A stretch of DNA of 64,000 nt from UBA11524 sp963590165 (GCA_963590165.1 CAVANO010000018.1:26156-90155); one strand, 5' to 3'. Positions 51,927 to 60,589 are shown, counted from the stretch's first letter. Numbers and translations are program-made. Notes: a model not told the origin generated them from the letters alone.

Positions 51927-52759
51927 GAGGCGATAATGGTGCCGATATCGCAAATTCGAATATCGCCTTGAATGTCAGGAAATCTCTCATGCACGGCAGC
52001 CTTCGTTTTTTCGGCATCTTCAAGACATTTAGAATGGCAGATAAAACATTTTCCGGAATAATGTCTGCCGCCGGCAGCGTGTTTTTCCATCGTATCTACT
52101 GTGGTTTTGATTGCATTTTGCTTTCCGCGAACCTTTCCATAGGCAATGATGCGGCCTCTGTCATCCAACCGCATAATCGGACAGATCCCGAGAATCGTTG
52201 CGATCATTGCCGTTGCGCCCGACATTCTTCCGCTGCGCCGATAATGCTTCAATTCGGTAGAGAAAAACTGGTGATGGATCCTCTTTTTGTTTTCCTCAAC
52301 CCATTTTTCGGTTTCCTCAAGAGAACAGCCGCGATCGCGCATATCGGCAGCATAATCGACCAACATACCATATCCGGAAGAACTGCATAACGAATCGATC
52401 ACAACGATTTTTCTATCCGGATACTTTTTTCTCAATTCCTCGGCGGCACGCTCTGCGTTCCGCACGGATTGCGTCATTCCTGTTCCGAAAGCAATATGAA
52501 GGAGGTCGCCCTTTTTTAATTGCTCCTCAAAGAAATCTTCATAACGGAACTCGTTGATTTGAGAAGTCGATGGGAGATTTCCTTTCTCCAGCATTTCATA
52601 GAATTTGGGCAATGCATCCGGATCCCGCCCCATATCGTCAATATACTCTTTGCCGTCTACGGTGTAAGAGTAAAATATCACAGGAATACTGCGATCGCTC
52701 ACATAAGAAAACGGGAGATCCACAGTGGATTCGCATGACAGAATAAATTTTTGATTCAT
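51866..52759 (-). CDS. DegV family fatty-acid-binding protein (FakB-like)
   Basis: The 297-residue DegV protein has the N-terminal signature FILSCESTVDLPFSYV, the fatty-acid pocket region LPSTSQINEF and VVIDSLCSSSGYGMLVDYA. HHQFFSTELKHYRRSGRMSG and the C-terminal ASHCGPGTVAVFF complete the family pattern. FakB proteins hold a fatty acid for phosphorylation by FakA. The start follows GGAGGT. It is the last gene of the minus-strand group DUF308-broken degV-PAP2-like-degV. Confidence 0.93.
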   Translation of the reverse strand: MNQKFILSCESTVDLPFSYVSDRSIPVIFYSYTVDGKEYIDDMGRDPDALPKFYEMLEKGNLPSTSQINEFRYEDFFEEQLKKGDLLHIAFGTGMTQSVRNAERAAEELRKKYPDRKIVVIDSLCSSSGYGMLVDYAADMRDRGCSLEETEKWVEENKKRIHHQFFSTELKHYRRSGRMSGATAMIATILGICPIMRLDDRGRIIAYGKVRGKQNAIKTTVDTMEKHAAGGRHYSGKCFICHSKCLEDAEKTKAAVHERFPDIQGDIRICDIGTIIASHCGPGTVAVFFLGDERMPE

Positions 52760-52775
52760 TATTATACCTCCAATG

Positions 52776-53351
52776 TCAAAAAAACAGTTTGAGAATCAGA
52801 ATTGCTGCGATCGGCACAAGACTGCCTCCGATGAGCTGCGGCAAGGTGTGCCGTTTGGTTTTAAGGCTTGAGATATAAACCGGCACGGTCAGCAGGATAC
52901 CGACGACGGCCTGCACATATAAACCAAAATAAAAGAGCAATGAAACCGGCCCGACAATACCGCAGGCATGACCGCTGATCTTCAATTTACATCCTTTGTT
53001 GAATATCAGAATCAGTGCGCCGGAAATAAGATATTCCAGTACGATCACCCACGCGCGGGAATCGGCGCCGAAAATGAAATTGAAAATGCTGCAAAGCAGA
53101 TAACCGGATACCGCAAAAATCATTGCAAGAATTCTCTGCCCATGGCGGCCCTTGTCTCGAAAATGCGGGCAGCAATGCTGCAACGGATATGCCAAGAGCG
53201 GCATAAGCCCGATAAACAGCAAATAATAGAGCCATTGCCAAATACCCGAGAAAACATCGGCTCTATGGATAAGCATACAAAGCAAATATGCGGATGCCAT
53301 AATGGGAGCAACCGTAAGTTTTCGTATTGTCATATTAAAAACTTTTTTCAT
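52776..53351 (-). CDS. Membrane protein, possibly PAP2-like phosphatase
   Basis: This 191-residue protein has about six membrane helices. The stretch KGCKLKISGHACGIVGPVS resembles a degenerate PAP2 phosphatase motif (Lys, then His in a small-residue context), but the classical Arg-containing motifs are not clear. Position between two degV genes suits a lipid phosphatase role. It could instead be an uncharacterised membrane family. The start at 53351 lies 7 bp after the broken degV gene. Confidence 0.55.
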   Translation of the reverse strand: MKKVFNMTIRKLTVAPIMASAYLLCMLIHRADVFSGIWQWLYYLLFIGLMPLLAYPLQHCCPHFRDKGRHGQRILAMIFAVSGYLLCSIFNFIFGADSRAWVIVLEYLISGALILIFNKGCKLKISGHACGIVGPVSLLFYFGLYVQAVVGILLTVPVYISSLKTKRHTLPQLIGGSLVPIAAILILKLFF

Positions 53352-53358
53352 GCCCGTC

Positions 53359-54096
53359 CTACTTTCTGATAAACAATATTCCGAGACATTCGGGGCCACA
53401 GTGTGTTGTAATGGTTGATCCGGCTGTGGTTTCAAGCATCTCAAAAAAGCTCGGCTGCAACTCGTTAATTCGTTCTCGCACCGCGTTGACCGTTGCACTC
53501 GCATACTCGGTGTGGGTGATGAAAATGCGGCTGAAGTCAATATCCGTCCGCCCCTTTAACCGATCATCGACATATTCAAGAACAACTTTCTGTATGGGAC
53601 CGCGGTATTTCTTAGTCGGGTTCATCTCGCCGTTTGTCACTTCAATACAAGGCTTTAATTTCAGTAGATTCGCTCCGAACACAGATAGTGCGGAGCATCT
53701 TCCGCCTTTGTTAAGGTAATCCAAATGACTGATAATAAAGCTCGTCTCTATTTTGGATGCCAACCGCGACAGGATTCGTATATTTCCTTTGCTGTGCAGT
53801 CACGTAAAGCCATTTCGGCTGCTTTCAGGACCAGCAAGCCTTGTCCGGTCGATAGATTTTCGGAATCTATCGTCGATATCAGTCCATACGCTCCAAAGCA
53901 GCTTATGCATGTTGTTGTCAGGATCATTGATGATTTGACGGAACGTGGCGCGCTGTACTTCAAAGCTGTTCGGACCGCTGCCGGCAAATTTGTCCACCAG
54001 CGCCATCAGCTTGGGCAAATTTTTGTCCGGATCCTTTCCAACATAGTCAAAAGCCTTCTTTAGTCCGAAATGGCGCATTTTGCTGTTTGTGTTCAT
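53359..54096 (-). pseudogene. Chimeric remnant: radical-SAM N-terminus joined to a frameshifted DegV
   Basis: The first ~75 codons (MRHFGLKKAFDYVGKDPDKN, FAGSGPNSFEVQRATFRQII) resemble the N-terminal helical part of a clostridial radical-SAM family; the FeS Cys motif is missing. Near 53885 the sequence switches, in another frame, to the middle of a DegV protein (IDSENLSTGQGLLVLKAAEM). Near 53765 a one-base loss shifts it again, into the DegV C-terminus (ASKIETSFIISHLDYLNKGGRC ending THCGPECLGILFIRK). A good AGGAGG precedes the ATG. It is probably non-functional. Confidence 0.75.
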
Positions 54097-54111
54097 AATG
54101 GTACCTCCTGA

Positions 54112-54690
54112 TTATTCCATTTTTTCTATATTGGTTGGATATTGCTTGCGAATGATTTTTACAGTTGTCAGAATGGTGATAAAATTGAGAATGCTGTCAC
54201 AGATCAGAGACAACCCAAGAATTGTGACCATGATCTCCATGCTCTCGCTCGGCCTGAAGATCAGCAAGCAGCCGAAAGCACCGGTAAAGATGGCAAACAT
54301 CAGTATCAGCCACCAGAGCGGAATGCCAAACGGTCTTGCGTCCATGGCAATTTCGATTCTTAACATACCGTCCGTTAAAATCAGAATTCCGAGGACTGTG
54401 CACAGAAATGACAGGGTGCCCTCAGTATGAAACAACAGACTGATTCCGAGCGCCAGCATCAGAATTCCGGAGGCTAAATCATTTTCAAAGGCCAATCGAA
54501 ACAGATCCTTTGAAAAGAAGCCAACCAATTTGATCGCTCCGAACACACACAAAATGATACTGACGAATATACCAGCCAATCTTAAAGAAATGTTCGGAAA
54601 CAGGATCAAAAGAACCCCACTCAGGCACAAAAGTGCTGACATGACCAGATACCCGATCTTGGCGATTCTCGTAGGTGCAACTGAACGCAC
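54112..54690 (-). CDS. DUF308/HdeD-like membrane protein
   Basis: The 192-residue protein has six membrane helices arranged in pairs (LVMSALLCLSGVLLILFP, AGIFVSIILCVFGAIKLVGFF, ASGILMLALGISLLF and so on), the DUF308/HdeD pattern. Its function is unknown; family members are linked to acid or envelope stress. It starts with GTG after AAAGGAGGT and is the first gene of the minus-strand operon. Confidence 0.8.
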   Translation of the reverse strand: MRSVAPTRIAKIGYLVMSALLCLSGVLLILFPNISLRLAGIFVSIILCVFGAIKLVGFFSKDLFRLAFENDLASGILMLALGISLLFHTEGTLSFLCTVLGILILTDGMLRIEIAMDARPFGIPLWWLILMFAIFTGAFGCLLIFRPSESMEIMVTILGLSLICDSILNFITILTTVKIIRKQYPTNIEKME

Positions 54691-54786
54691 GAAAAGACCT
54701 CCTTTGCATGCAAGCTTAAATTTTTACATAATTAAGTATAGCAATCTTTTTGCCTCTCTGAAACGGACAAACGGAGAGGTGTGTTA

Positions 54787-54873
54787 CAAAACGCCACACT
54801 GACCGCGATCTGTCCCAAATTGCCTCACTTATATGATTTTGTCCCAAAATGCCACAAAACAGGTTTTCTGCCC
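54787..54873. repeat. Three direct repeats with exact 29-bp period
   Basis: CAAAACGCCACA (54787), CAAATTGCCTCA (54816) and CAAAATGCCACA (54845) are spaced exactly 29 bp apart. Each unit also ends in TGTCC, TGTCC or TGCCC. A weaker possible fourth copy lies near 54759. The array ends directly at the -35 box of the plus-strand degV-fakA operon, within the divergent intergenic region. This arrangement suits binding of an activator or repressor. Confidence 0.65.
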
Positions 54874-54874
54874 G

Positions 54875-54903
54875 TTGCGACATTTTTCGCGCACAGGTAT
54901 ACT
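54875..54903 (+). promoter_or_regulatory. Promoter of the degV-fakA-plsY operon
   Basis: TTGCGA (54875-54880) is 17 bp from TATACT (54898-54903), about 35 bp upstream of the degV start. Confidence 0.7.
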
Positions 54904-54937
54904 GAAAAGCACAGTAATGAGTTAAGGAGGCATTTTT

Positions 54938-55822
54938 ATGAGACCGGTTCAAATCATCACCGATTCCTGTGCCGATATCGACCAATCGATCCGTTCCTGC
55001 TACGGCATTGATTATGCGCGTATGAAAACGATTCGGGACGGAAAAGAACAGTGGGCAAGCCTTGATTTTGAATACTATACGCCCAAGGATCTTTACGACA
55101 CGATGCGTGCCGGCAACCGCGTATTGACGTCACAGGTGCTGACGGAGGAATTTGATAGGATCTTCCGTCAGTATCTGGAGGAAGGAAAGGACATCGTATA
55201 TATCGGATGCTCCTTAAAGCAATCCGGCTCCGTAAATACCGGGGCGGTCGTAGCAAAAAAACTGTCCGTTCACTTTCCCGGGGCAAGCATATTCTGCATC
55301 GACTCGCTTAACGCCAGCATGGGCGAAGGTATGCTCGCCGTGCGTGCGGCAGAATACCGCGATACCGGTCTTGATGCCAAAGCCATCGCCAACCGGATCA
55401 TGGCAGACCGCAATCTTGTGAATGAATACTGCACGGTGCACAGTCTCGATGCTCTCAAGCGTTCCGGCCGAGTCAAGGCTTCAGCAGCGTTCTTCGGCAA
55501 CCTGTTCGGTGTGAAGCCGATCATTATTTCTGATAAGGACGGTTACCAAACGCCGATAAAAAAGGTAAAGGGTCGTCAGACCTCCATCCGGGAGATTGTG
55601 GCGCTTTTGAAGGACTCTATCCTCGATGCGGAACACCAGTGTGTCTATATTGCCCACGCTGATTGTACCGAGGAGGCAGAGATGCTGCGGCAACTGGTGG
55701 AGCAGGAAATCCCCTGCCGGGAGATCCATGTCGGTTATATCGGGCCGATCATCGGCGCCTCGGTCGGTCCGGACGCGCTGGCGATTTTCGGTTTCGGCAA
55801 GGAAGTGACATTCGAAGGATGA
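54938..55822 (+). CDS. DegV family fatty-acid-binding protein (FakB-like)
   Basis: The 294-residue protein has QIITDSCADIDQSI at the start, the pocket loop RVLTSQVLTEEF, IFCIDSLNASMGEGMLAVRAAEY, and HSLDALKRSGRVKASAAFFGNLFGVKPI. It ends with GASVGPDALAIFGFG, where most DegV proteins have a His-Cys-Gly-Pro type turn. It should deliver fatty acids to FakA, encoded next with a 4-nt ATGA overlap. Strong AAGGAGG precedes the ATG. Confidence 0.95.
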   Translation: MRPVQIITDSCADIDQSIRSCYGIDYARMKTIRDGKEQWASLDFEYYTPKDLYDTMRAGNRVLTSQVLTEEFDRIFRQYLEEGKDIVYIGCSLKQSGSVNTGAVVAKKLSVHFPGASIFCIDSLNASMGEGMLAVRAAEYRDTGLDAKAIANRIMADRNLVNEYCTVHSLDALKRSGRVKASAAFFGNLFGVKPIIISDKDGYQTPIKKVKGRQTSIREIVALLKDSILDAEHQCVYIAHADCTEEAEMLRQLVEQEIPCREIHVGYIGPIIGASVGPDALAIFGFGKEVTFEG

Positions 55823-57477
55823 TGAACACACAAACACTTGATGCTAAAACTTTTCTGCGCCTAATCGAAGGCGGTAAGAACAATCTGCGCGTCCATGCAG
55901 ACACGGTCAACGATCTGAATGTGTTCCCGATCCCCGACGGTGATACGGGTGCAAACATGAGTATGACCGTTGAAGGCGGACTCAGCGCTGTTCGATCCGA
56001 TAGCTGCGATACGCTCGGCGACGCAGCGCGGCAACTGGCAAGCGGCATGCTGATGAGCGCCAGAGGCAACTCCGGCGTGATCCTGTCCCAGCTTTTTGCC
56101 GGCTTTGCCGCAGCACTCAGCGGTAAGGAAACGGCGGATATTGCGGCACTGTCTGAGGCATTGGAAACCGGTGTAAAGTTTGCCTATGATTCGGTCGCTA
56201 TGCCTACGGAGGGGACGATTCTGACCGTTGCCAGAGAGGCAGCGAATGCAGCATCCCGCATTCGGGAGCAGAAGACACTGGAGGGTTTCTGGCAAACCTA
56301 TATGGATGAGTTGGAGGCGTCTCTGCAGCGCACACCGGAATTGCTGCCCGTGCTTAAAGAAGCCGGTGTGATCGATTCCGGTGGCGCCGGGCTGTATTAT
56401 ATCGCTGATGGCATCCGCCGTGCGTTTCGCGGCGAGAGCATCTCCGTACAGCCCCCTGAAAGTCCTGAGCCAAAAGCGTGCGTTGATTTTGCAAATTTCA
56501 ATGAAAACAGCGTCATGACATACGGCTATTGCACCGAGTTTCTGCTGCAGTTGCAACACGCTAAAACCGATATTTCCGCTTTTTCTACAGATGCGCTGGT
56601 GAAAAAACTCGGTACGATGGGAAACTCTATCGTGGCATTCCAAAACGGCAGCGTTGTGAAGGTACATATCCACACGATGGCGCCCGGAGAGATCCTAAGC
56701 TATTGTCAGCAATTCGGCGAGTTTTTGACTTTGAAGATCGAAAATATGACGCTGCAGCATCAGGATACTCTGGTGGAAAAAGCCGCCGAGTCCGCTATGC
56801 CCCGTGCAGAAAGAAAGAAATTTGCGATGGTCACCGTTGCCTCGGGCACCGGGATCCGCGAAGCGTTTCTGCAGCTGGGAGCCGATGTGGTGTTGGACGG
56901 CGGACAGACGCAAAATCCCGCCGCGGCGGATTTTATCCGTGCCTTCGACGAGGTAAATGCGGAGACAATCTTTGTGCTGCCGAACAACGGCAACATTCTG
57001 CTGACCGCCAGGCAGGCAGGGGCGCTTTACAAAAACGCCGATGTCCGTGTGCTGAACAGCCGGAATATCGGCGAGGGCTATGCGGCGCTGTCCATGCTCA
57101 GCTACGACAGCGGCGACGCCGACACCATCGCCGCTCTGCTTAGTGACTCCATGCGGGGAGTTGAGACCGGGATGATCAGCCGTGCCGTGCGGGATTCGGT
57201 CTGCAACGGTGTCCGGGTGAGCAAGGACGATTTTATCGCCTTTGCCGACGGAACGGTCTTGGACGCCGTCAGTGGACGGCTTGAGGCGGCAATGGCTCTG
57301 CTGGAAAAGTTGCAGACCCGGCAGCATGAGATATTGATCGCCGTATACGGGGCGGATCTCCCGGCGGAGGAACGTGCGGCTTTCCGAGAGGCGGTCGCCA
57401 CCGTCTATAGGAATGTGGAATTATGCGAACTTAACGGAGAACAGAGCATATATGATTTGATCGTGATCGTGGAGTAA
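55819..57477 (+). CDS. fakA: Fatty acid kinase FakA (DAK2/DhaL-domain protein)
   Basis: The 552-residue kinase has an N-terminal DhaL domain with the Mg/ATP-binding NVFPIPDGDTGANMSMT, GARGNSGVILSQLFAG-like ARGNSGVILSQ and VIDSGGAGLYY. A middle domain (GYCTEFLLQL, KVHIHTMAPGEILSY) and a C-terminal DegV-like domain (VLPNNGNILLTARQA) follow. It phosphorylates FakB-bound fatty acids to acyl phosphates. The length matches FakA/YloV. It overlaps degV and is 3 bp from the next gene. Confidence 0.94.
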   Translation: MMNTQTLDAKTFLRLIEGGKNNLRVHADTVNDLNVFPIPDGDTGANMSMTVEGGLSAVRSDSCDTLGDAARQLASGMLMSARGNSGVILSQLFAGFAAALSGKETADIAALSEALETGVKFAYDSVAMPTEGTILTVAREAANAASRIREQKTLEGFWQTYMDELEASLQRTPELLPVLKEAGVIDSGGAGLYYIADGIRRAFRGESISVQPPESPEPKACVDFANFNENSVMTYGYCTEFLLQLQHAKTDISAFSTDALVKKLGTMGNSIVAFQNGSVVKVHIHTMAPGEILSYCQQFGEFLTLKIENMTLQHQDTLVEKAAESAMPRAERKKFAMVTVASGTGIREAFLQLGADVVLDGGQTQNPAAADFIRAFDEVNAETIFVLPNNGNILLTARQAGALYKNADVRVLNSRNIGEGYAALSMLSYDSGDADTIAALLSDSMRGVETGMISRAVRDSVCNGVRVSKDDFIAFADGTVLDAVSGRLEAAMALLEKLQTRQHEILIAVYGADLPAEERAAFREAVATVYRNVELCELNGEQSIYDLIVIVE

Positions 57478-57480
57478 TGA

Positions 57481-57901
57481 TGGCAGTGGATTTTACAAAA
57501 GAGATGAAGCGGGAGTACACTATATTGGCGCCGGACATTTTCCCCACCCACATGGAGCTGCTGGAGGAAGTGTTCCATCTGTACGGCTATCACCTGCAAG
57601 TGCTTCATTACGAAGGCCCGGAGGTGATCGAAACCGGGCTGAAGGTTCTGAATAACGATGTCTGTTATCCGGCGATTTGTATGCTCGGACAGCAGCTTTA
57701 TGCCCTGACCTGTGGGGATTTTGATCCTCACAGGCCAGCCCTCATTCAGTTCCAGACCGGGGGGGTGGCTGCAGAGCCTCAAATTATATCTGTCTGCTGC
57801 GCAAGGCGCTGACGGATATGGGGATGGACTATGTCCCTGTTATTTCGCTGAGCTTCGGCGGATATGAGCATTACAGCGGCTTTAAGATCACCCCCGGGTG
57901 A
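57481..57901 (+). pseudogene. 2-hydroxyacyl-CoA dehydratase activase C-terminal module, frameshifted and truncated
   Basis: The first part (MAVDFTKEMKREYTILAP, LKVLNNDVCYPAICMLGQQ, ALIQFQTGG) matches the C-terminal module of the large BcrAD/DUF2229 activase family. At a G7 tract (57759-57765) the frame shifts; the expected continuation GCRASNYICLLRKAL and PVISLSFGG...GFKITP is found in another frame and stops at 57901. The family normally continues for several hundred residues, so the 3' half is missing. It begins 3 bp after fakA with no own ribosome site. Confidence 0.7.
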
Positions 57902-59385
57902 ACAGCTCCGTCAAGCAGGCACAGAAGGACGGAGCGAGCGTAGAGAATATCGCAGCGGGGCTGTCTGTAAGCGTGGTGAAAAATGCTCTATATAAGGTGA
58001 TCCGCTGCGCCGATCCGGAAAAGCTGGGTCAACATATCGTTGTGCAGGGAGGCACCTTCTTAAACGACTGCGTGCTGCGTGCCTTTGAGCAGGAAACGGG
58101 GCGGGATGTGATCCGTCCCCGGTTTGCCGGGCTGATGGGTGCCTACGGGGCGGCGCTGTATGCGGTCTCCCATGCGGCCAAGGGGCTGCTCACGCCCGGA
58201 GAGCTGGCGGATTTTCGATATACTGCGCAGAGGACCGTCTGCGGCGGGTGCCAAAATCACTGTCAGCTCACGATCAACCGGTTCTCCGGCGGCAGACGCT
58301 TTCTGGCGGGCAACCGCTGCTCAAAGCCACTGCATACGGAGAACTCCGCACAGCCCCGCAATTTGTATGCCTACACACTTGAACTGCTGGAGAAATATCG
58401 GTGTGATCCGCCGGACAGCAAAAAAAAGACCATCGGAATTCCGATGGGGTTGAATTTCTTCGATTTGCTGCCGTTCTGGTATGCATTTTTTCACAGTCTG
58501 GGCTTTCGCGTTCTCGTGTCGCCGAATTCAACGCACGAGCTATACGCGGCAGGACAGCATACGATTCCCTCCGATACGGTGTGCTACCCCGCCAAGCTGA
58601 TGCACGGACACATTGAGTGGCTGATGGCGCAAAAGCCCGATGCGGTGTTCTATCCGGATATGAGCTACAATATGGAAGAGGGGCACGGCGTGGATCATTT
58701 CAATTGTCCCGTCGTCGCCTATTATCCGCAGGTACTGAAGTTGAATGTCCCCCAGTCGGAGAGCGTGCCGTTTATCACCGATTTTGTCGGTGTACATGAC
58801 CGAAAGGCGTTTGAAAGACGCATCGGACAGATACTATCCGCTTATTTTGTGCCATTCTCCAAAAAGGACATATCCGCGGCGGCAGATGCTGCCTATGCGG
58901 AATATCGAGCCTTTCACGCCGCCGTGCGGGCACAGGCGCAGCGGTTCCGGGCGGAGGCGTCGGCTGAGGGACAGCCGGTGGTCGTCTTGTGCGGTCGGCC
59001 GTATCATCTGGATCCGGAGGTGAACCACGGGATCGAGCGGCTGCTGTGCGACCTCGGCGCCACCGTGATCACGGAGGACAGCCTGAGCCGGGAGGTGACG
59101 AGGTTCCCAACGCAGGTTCGCAACCAGTGGACATACCACGCCCGTATGTATGCGGCGGCGGAATATGCGGCAAAATTCCCGGAGGATCTGCACATCGTGC
59201 AGCTGGTGTCCTTCGGCTGCGGGGTGGATGCCATCACCGCCGACGAAGTGAAGCGCATTCTGGAATCCGCCGGCAAGGAGTATACACAGCTGAAAATCGA
59301 TGAAATATCCAATATGGGGGCTGCCACGATCCGCCTGAGAAGCCTGTTTGCCATGTTGGAGGAAAAAAGGAGGAACCGATCATGA
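57898..59385 (+). CDS. Acyl-CoA dehydratase activase-related protein (BcrAD/DUF2229), 5'-truncated
   Basis: The 495-residue product begins abruptly at GTG inside an ASKHA-type ATPase domain (NSSVKQAQKDGASVENIAAGLS, VVQGGTFLNDCVLRAFE, GLMGAYGAALYA). A Cys site CGGCQNHCQLT follows, then DUF2229 (TIGIPMGLNFFDLLPFWYAFF, SDTVCYPAKLMHGHIEWL) and VLCGRPYHLDPEVNHGI, with SFGCGVDAITADEV near the end. Family members begin several hundred residues earlier with the ATP-binding half, which is absent here. No ribosome site precedes the GTG. Activity is doubtful unless this is an assembly error. It overlaps plsY by 4 nt. Confidence 0.75.
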   Translation: MNSSVKQAQKDGASVENIAAGLSVSVVKNALYKVIRCADPEKLGQHIVVQGGTFLNDCVLRAFEQETGRDVIRPRFAGLMGAYGAALYAVSHAAKGLLTPGELADFRYTAQRTVCGGCQNHCQLTINRFSGGRRFLAGNRCSKPLHTENSAQPRNLYAYTLELLEKYRCDPPDSKKKTIGIPMGLNFFDLLPFWYAFFHSLGFRVLVSPNSTHELYAAGQHTIPSDTVCYPAKLMHGHIEWLMAQKPDAVFYPDMSYNMEEGHGVDHFNCPVVAYYPQVLKLNVPQSESVPFITDFVGVHDRKAFERRIGQILSAYFVPFSKKDISAAADAAYAEYRAFHAAVRAQAQRFRAEASAEGQPVVVLCGRPYHLDPEVNHGIERLLCDLGATVITEDSLSREVTRFPTQVRNQWTYHARMYAAAEYAAKFPEDLHIVQLVSFGCGVDAITADEVKRILESAGKEYTQLKIDEISNMGAATIRLRSLFAMLEEKRRNRS

Positions 59386-59996
59386 GCTTTCCGCTACTGT
59401 TGAGTGGTTGTACCCTGTGCGCCTATCTGATCGGGGGTATCAACCCCGCCATCCTGCTGTCACGACTCTTGTATCATCAGGACATCCGGGCTCTCGGCAG
59501 CAAAAACCCCGGCTTCACCAATTTCAAGCGTGTCTACGGCAATCGGCACGCCTGGTTTGTGTTTCTGTTGGATATTCTGAAAACTGCTGTTTTGTGTGCG
59601 GTGTTTTGCCCGCTGTTTGTGCTGTGCGGCAAAGCCTATGCCCTCGGCGCTGCTTATACGGGGCTGTGCGCCATGCTGGGGCACGTTTTCCCGGTCTGGT
59701 ATCACTTCAAGGGGGGCAAGGGCTTTCTCGTCGGAGCGACAGCGATCTGGTTTATCGATTGGCGCACGGCACTGATCGCACTTGCTGTTTGGGGACTGCT
59801 GCTCACGGTGACAAAATATATGTCACTGTCGGTAATATGTGCGGCGTTTGTCTGTCCGTTTACCCTCGCCGCTCTCGGAGAGCCGACGGATGTGACCCTG
59901 CTGTGCGCGGCAGCGTGCCTGCTGCTGATCGTGCGGCACCGGGAGAACATCCTCCGCCTGTATAAGGGAACAGAAAGCAAATTCCGTTTAAGATAG
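59382..59996 (+). CDS. plsY: Acyl-phosphate:glycerol-3-phosphate acyltransferase PlsY
   Basis: The 204-residue membrane enzyme has five or so helices and PlsY motifs: YLIGGINPAILLSRL, IRALGSKNPGFTNFKRVYG, GHVFPVWYHFKGGKGF and the C-terminal HRENILRLYKGTESKF. It transfers acyl groups from acyl phosphate to glycerol-3-phosphate. In an operon with FakA and FakB it completes a path from free fatty acid to lysophosphatidic acid. The common motif has AGATNV where this protein has PGFTNF, so it is a divergent paralogue. The start follows AAAGGAGG. Confidence 0.9.
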   Translation: MSFPLLLSGCTLCAYLIGGINPAILLSRLLYHQDIRALGSKNPGFTNFKRVYGNRHAWFVFLLDILKTAVLCAVFCPLFVLCGKAYALGAAYTGLCAMLGHVFPVWYHFKGGKGFLVGATAIWFIDWRTALIALAVWGLLLTVTKYMSLSVICAAFVCPFTLAALGEPTDVTLLCAAACLLLIVRHRENILRLYKGTESKFRLR

Positions 59997-59997
59997 G

Positions 59998-60588
59998 TCA
60001 TGTATTGTTGCCTTTTGTTTCGGTATTCTGTGAGTCTCGCGCTTTTTGAAAAACCGCATCGATCATCCCGCTACGCAGTTCACAGGCACGGTGCAGGTCG
60101 GTAATGATATTTTCTTTCATTCCGTTCATAAGCCAGTCTAATATTATCCCATATACTTCTCCACGATATAATGTAATAATGACGCGTTTGTCTTCGTTGG
60201 AAATACCGAATTCAGCGGATTTTTCGCTCACAAAAGAACAGATGAAATAATCGCATGTGTTCAGAAGATACCGGTCAAATGTGCTGTCATTTGATGAACC
60301 GGAATAAATATGGCGGATATATTTCCTGTTTTTGAGCAGATAGTTTATCCCTATGTTGAGACATTCCTCGACGGAGTGAATTTCTTTGTATTGTGCGATC
60401 AGAGAATCTGTCTTTTCCCGGAATATCTCCTCGACCAGCGAGGGAATATCCTGATAATGGTAGTAAAAAGATTTGCGATTGATACCGCAGTTTTCCACTA
60501 CCATTTTTACACTGATCTCGTTCAGCGGGTGCTCTGCAAGCAAAGAGATAAATGTGTTCTTGATCACCTGTTTCGTAAAACTCGGCAT
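59998..60588 (-). CDS. TetR/AcrR-family transcriptional regulator
   Basis: The 196-residue regulator has an N-terminal helix-turn-helix (KQVIKNTFISLLAEHPLNEISVKMVVENCGINRKSFYYHYQDIPSLVEEIF) and a C-terminal domain of the TetR_C type (FKxxY-like region around YGIILDWLMNGM). It is convergent with plsY and separated from it by 1 bp. Fatty-acid-related TetR proteins often sense acyl-CoA or fatty acids; control of the adjacent lipid operons is likely but unproven. The ATG follows GAGAGG and overlaps the region of the XRE gene stop. Confidence 0.9.
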   Translation of the reverse strand: MPSFTKQVIKNTFISLLAEHPLNEISVKMVVENCGINRKSFYYHYQDIPSLVEEIFREKTDSLIAQYKEIHSVEECLNIGINYLLKNRKYIRHIYSGSSNDSTFDRYLLNTCDYFICSFVSEKSAEFGISNEDKRVIITLYRGEVYGIILDWLMNGMKENIITDLHRACELRSGMIDAVFQKARDSQNTETKGNNT

Positions 60589-60589
60589 A

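Noticed and set aside
54787..54873. 29-bp repeats as a CRISPR array
   Set aside because: Only about 12 bp per unit are conserved, units are contiguous without unique spacers, and no cas genes are present.
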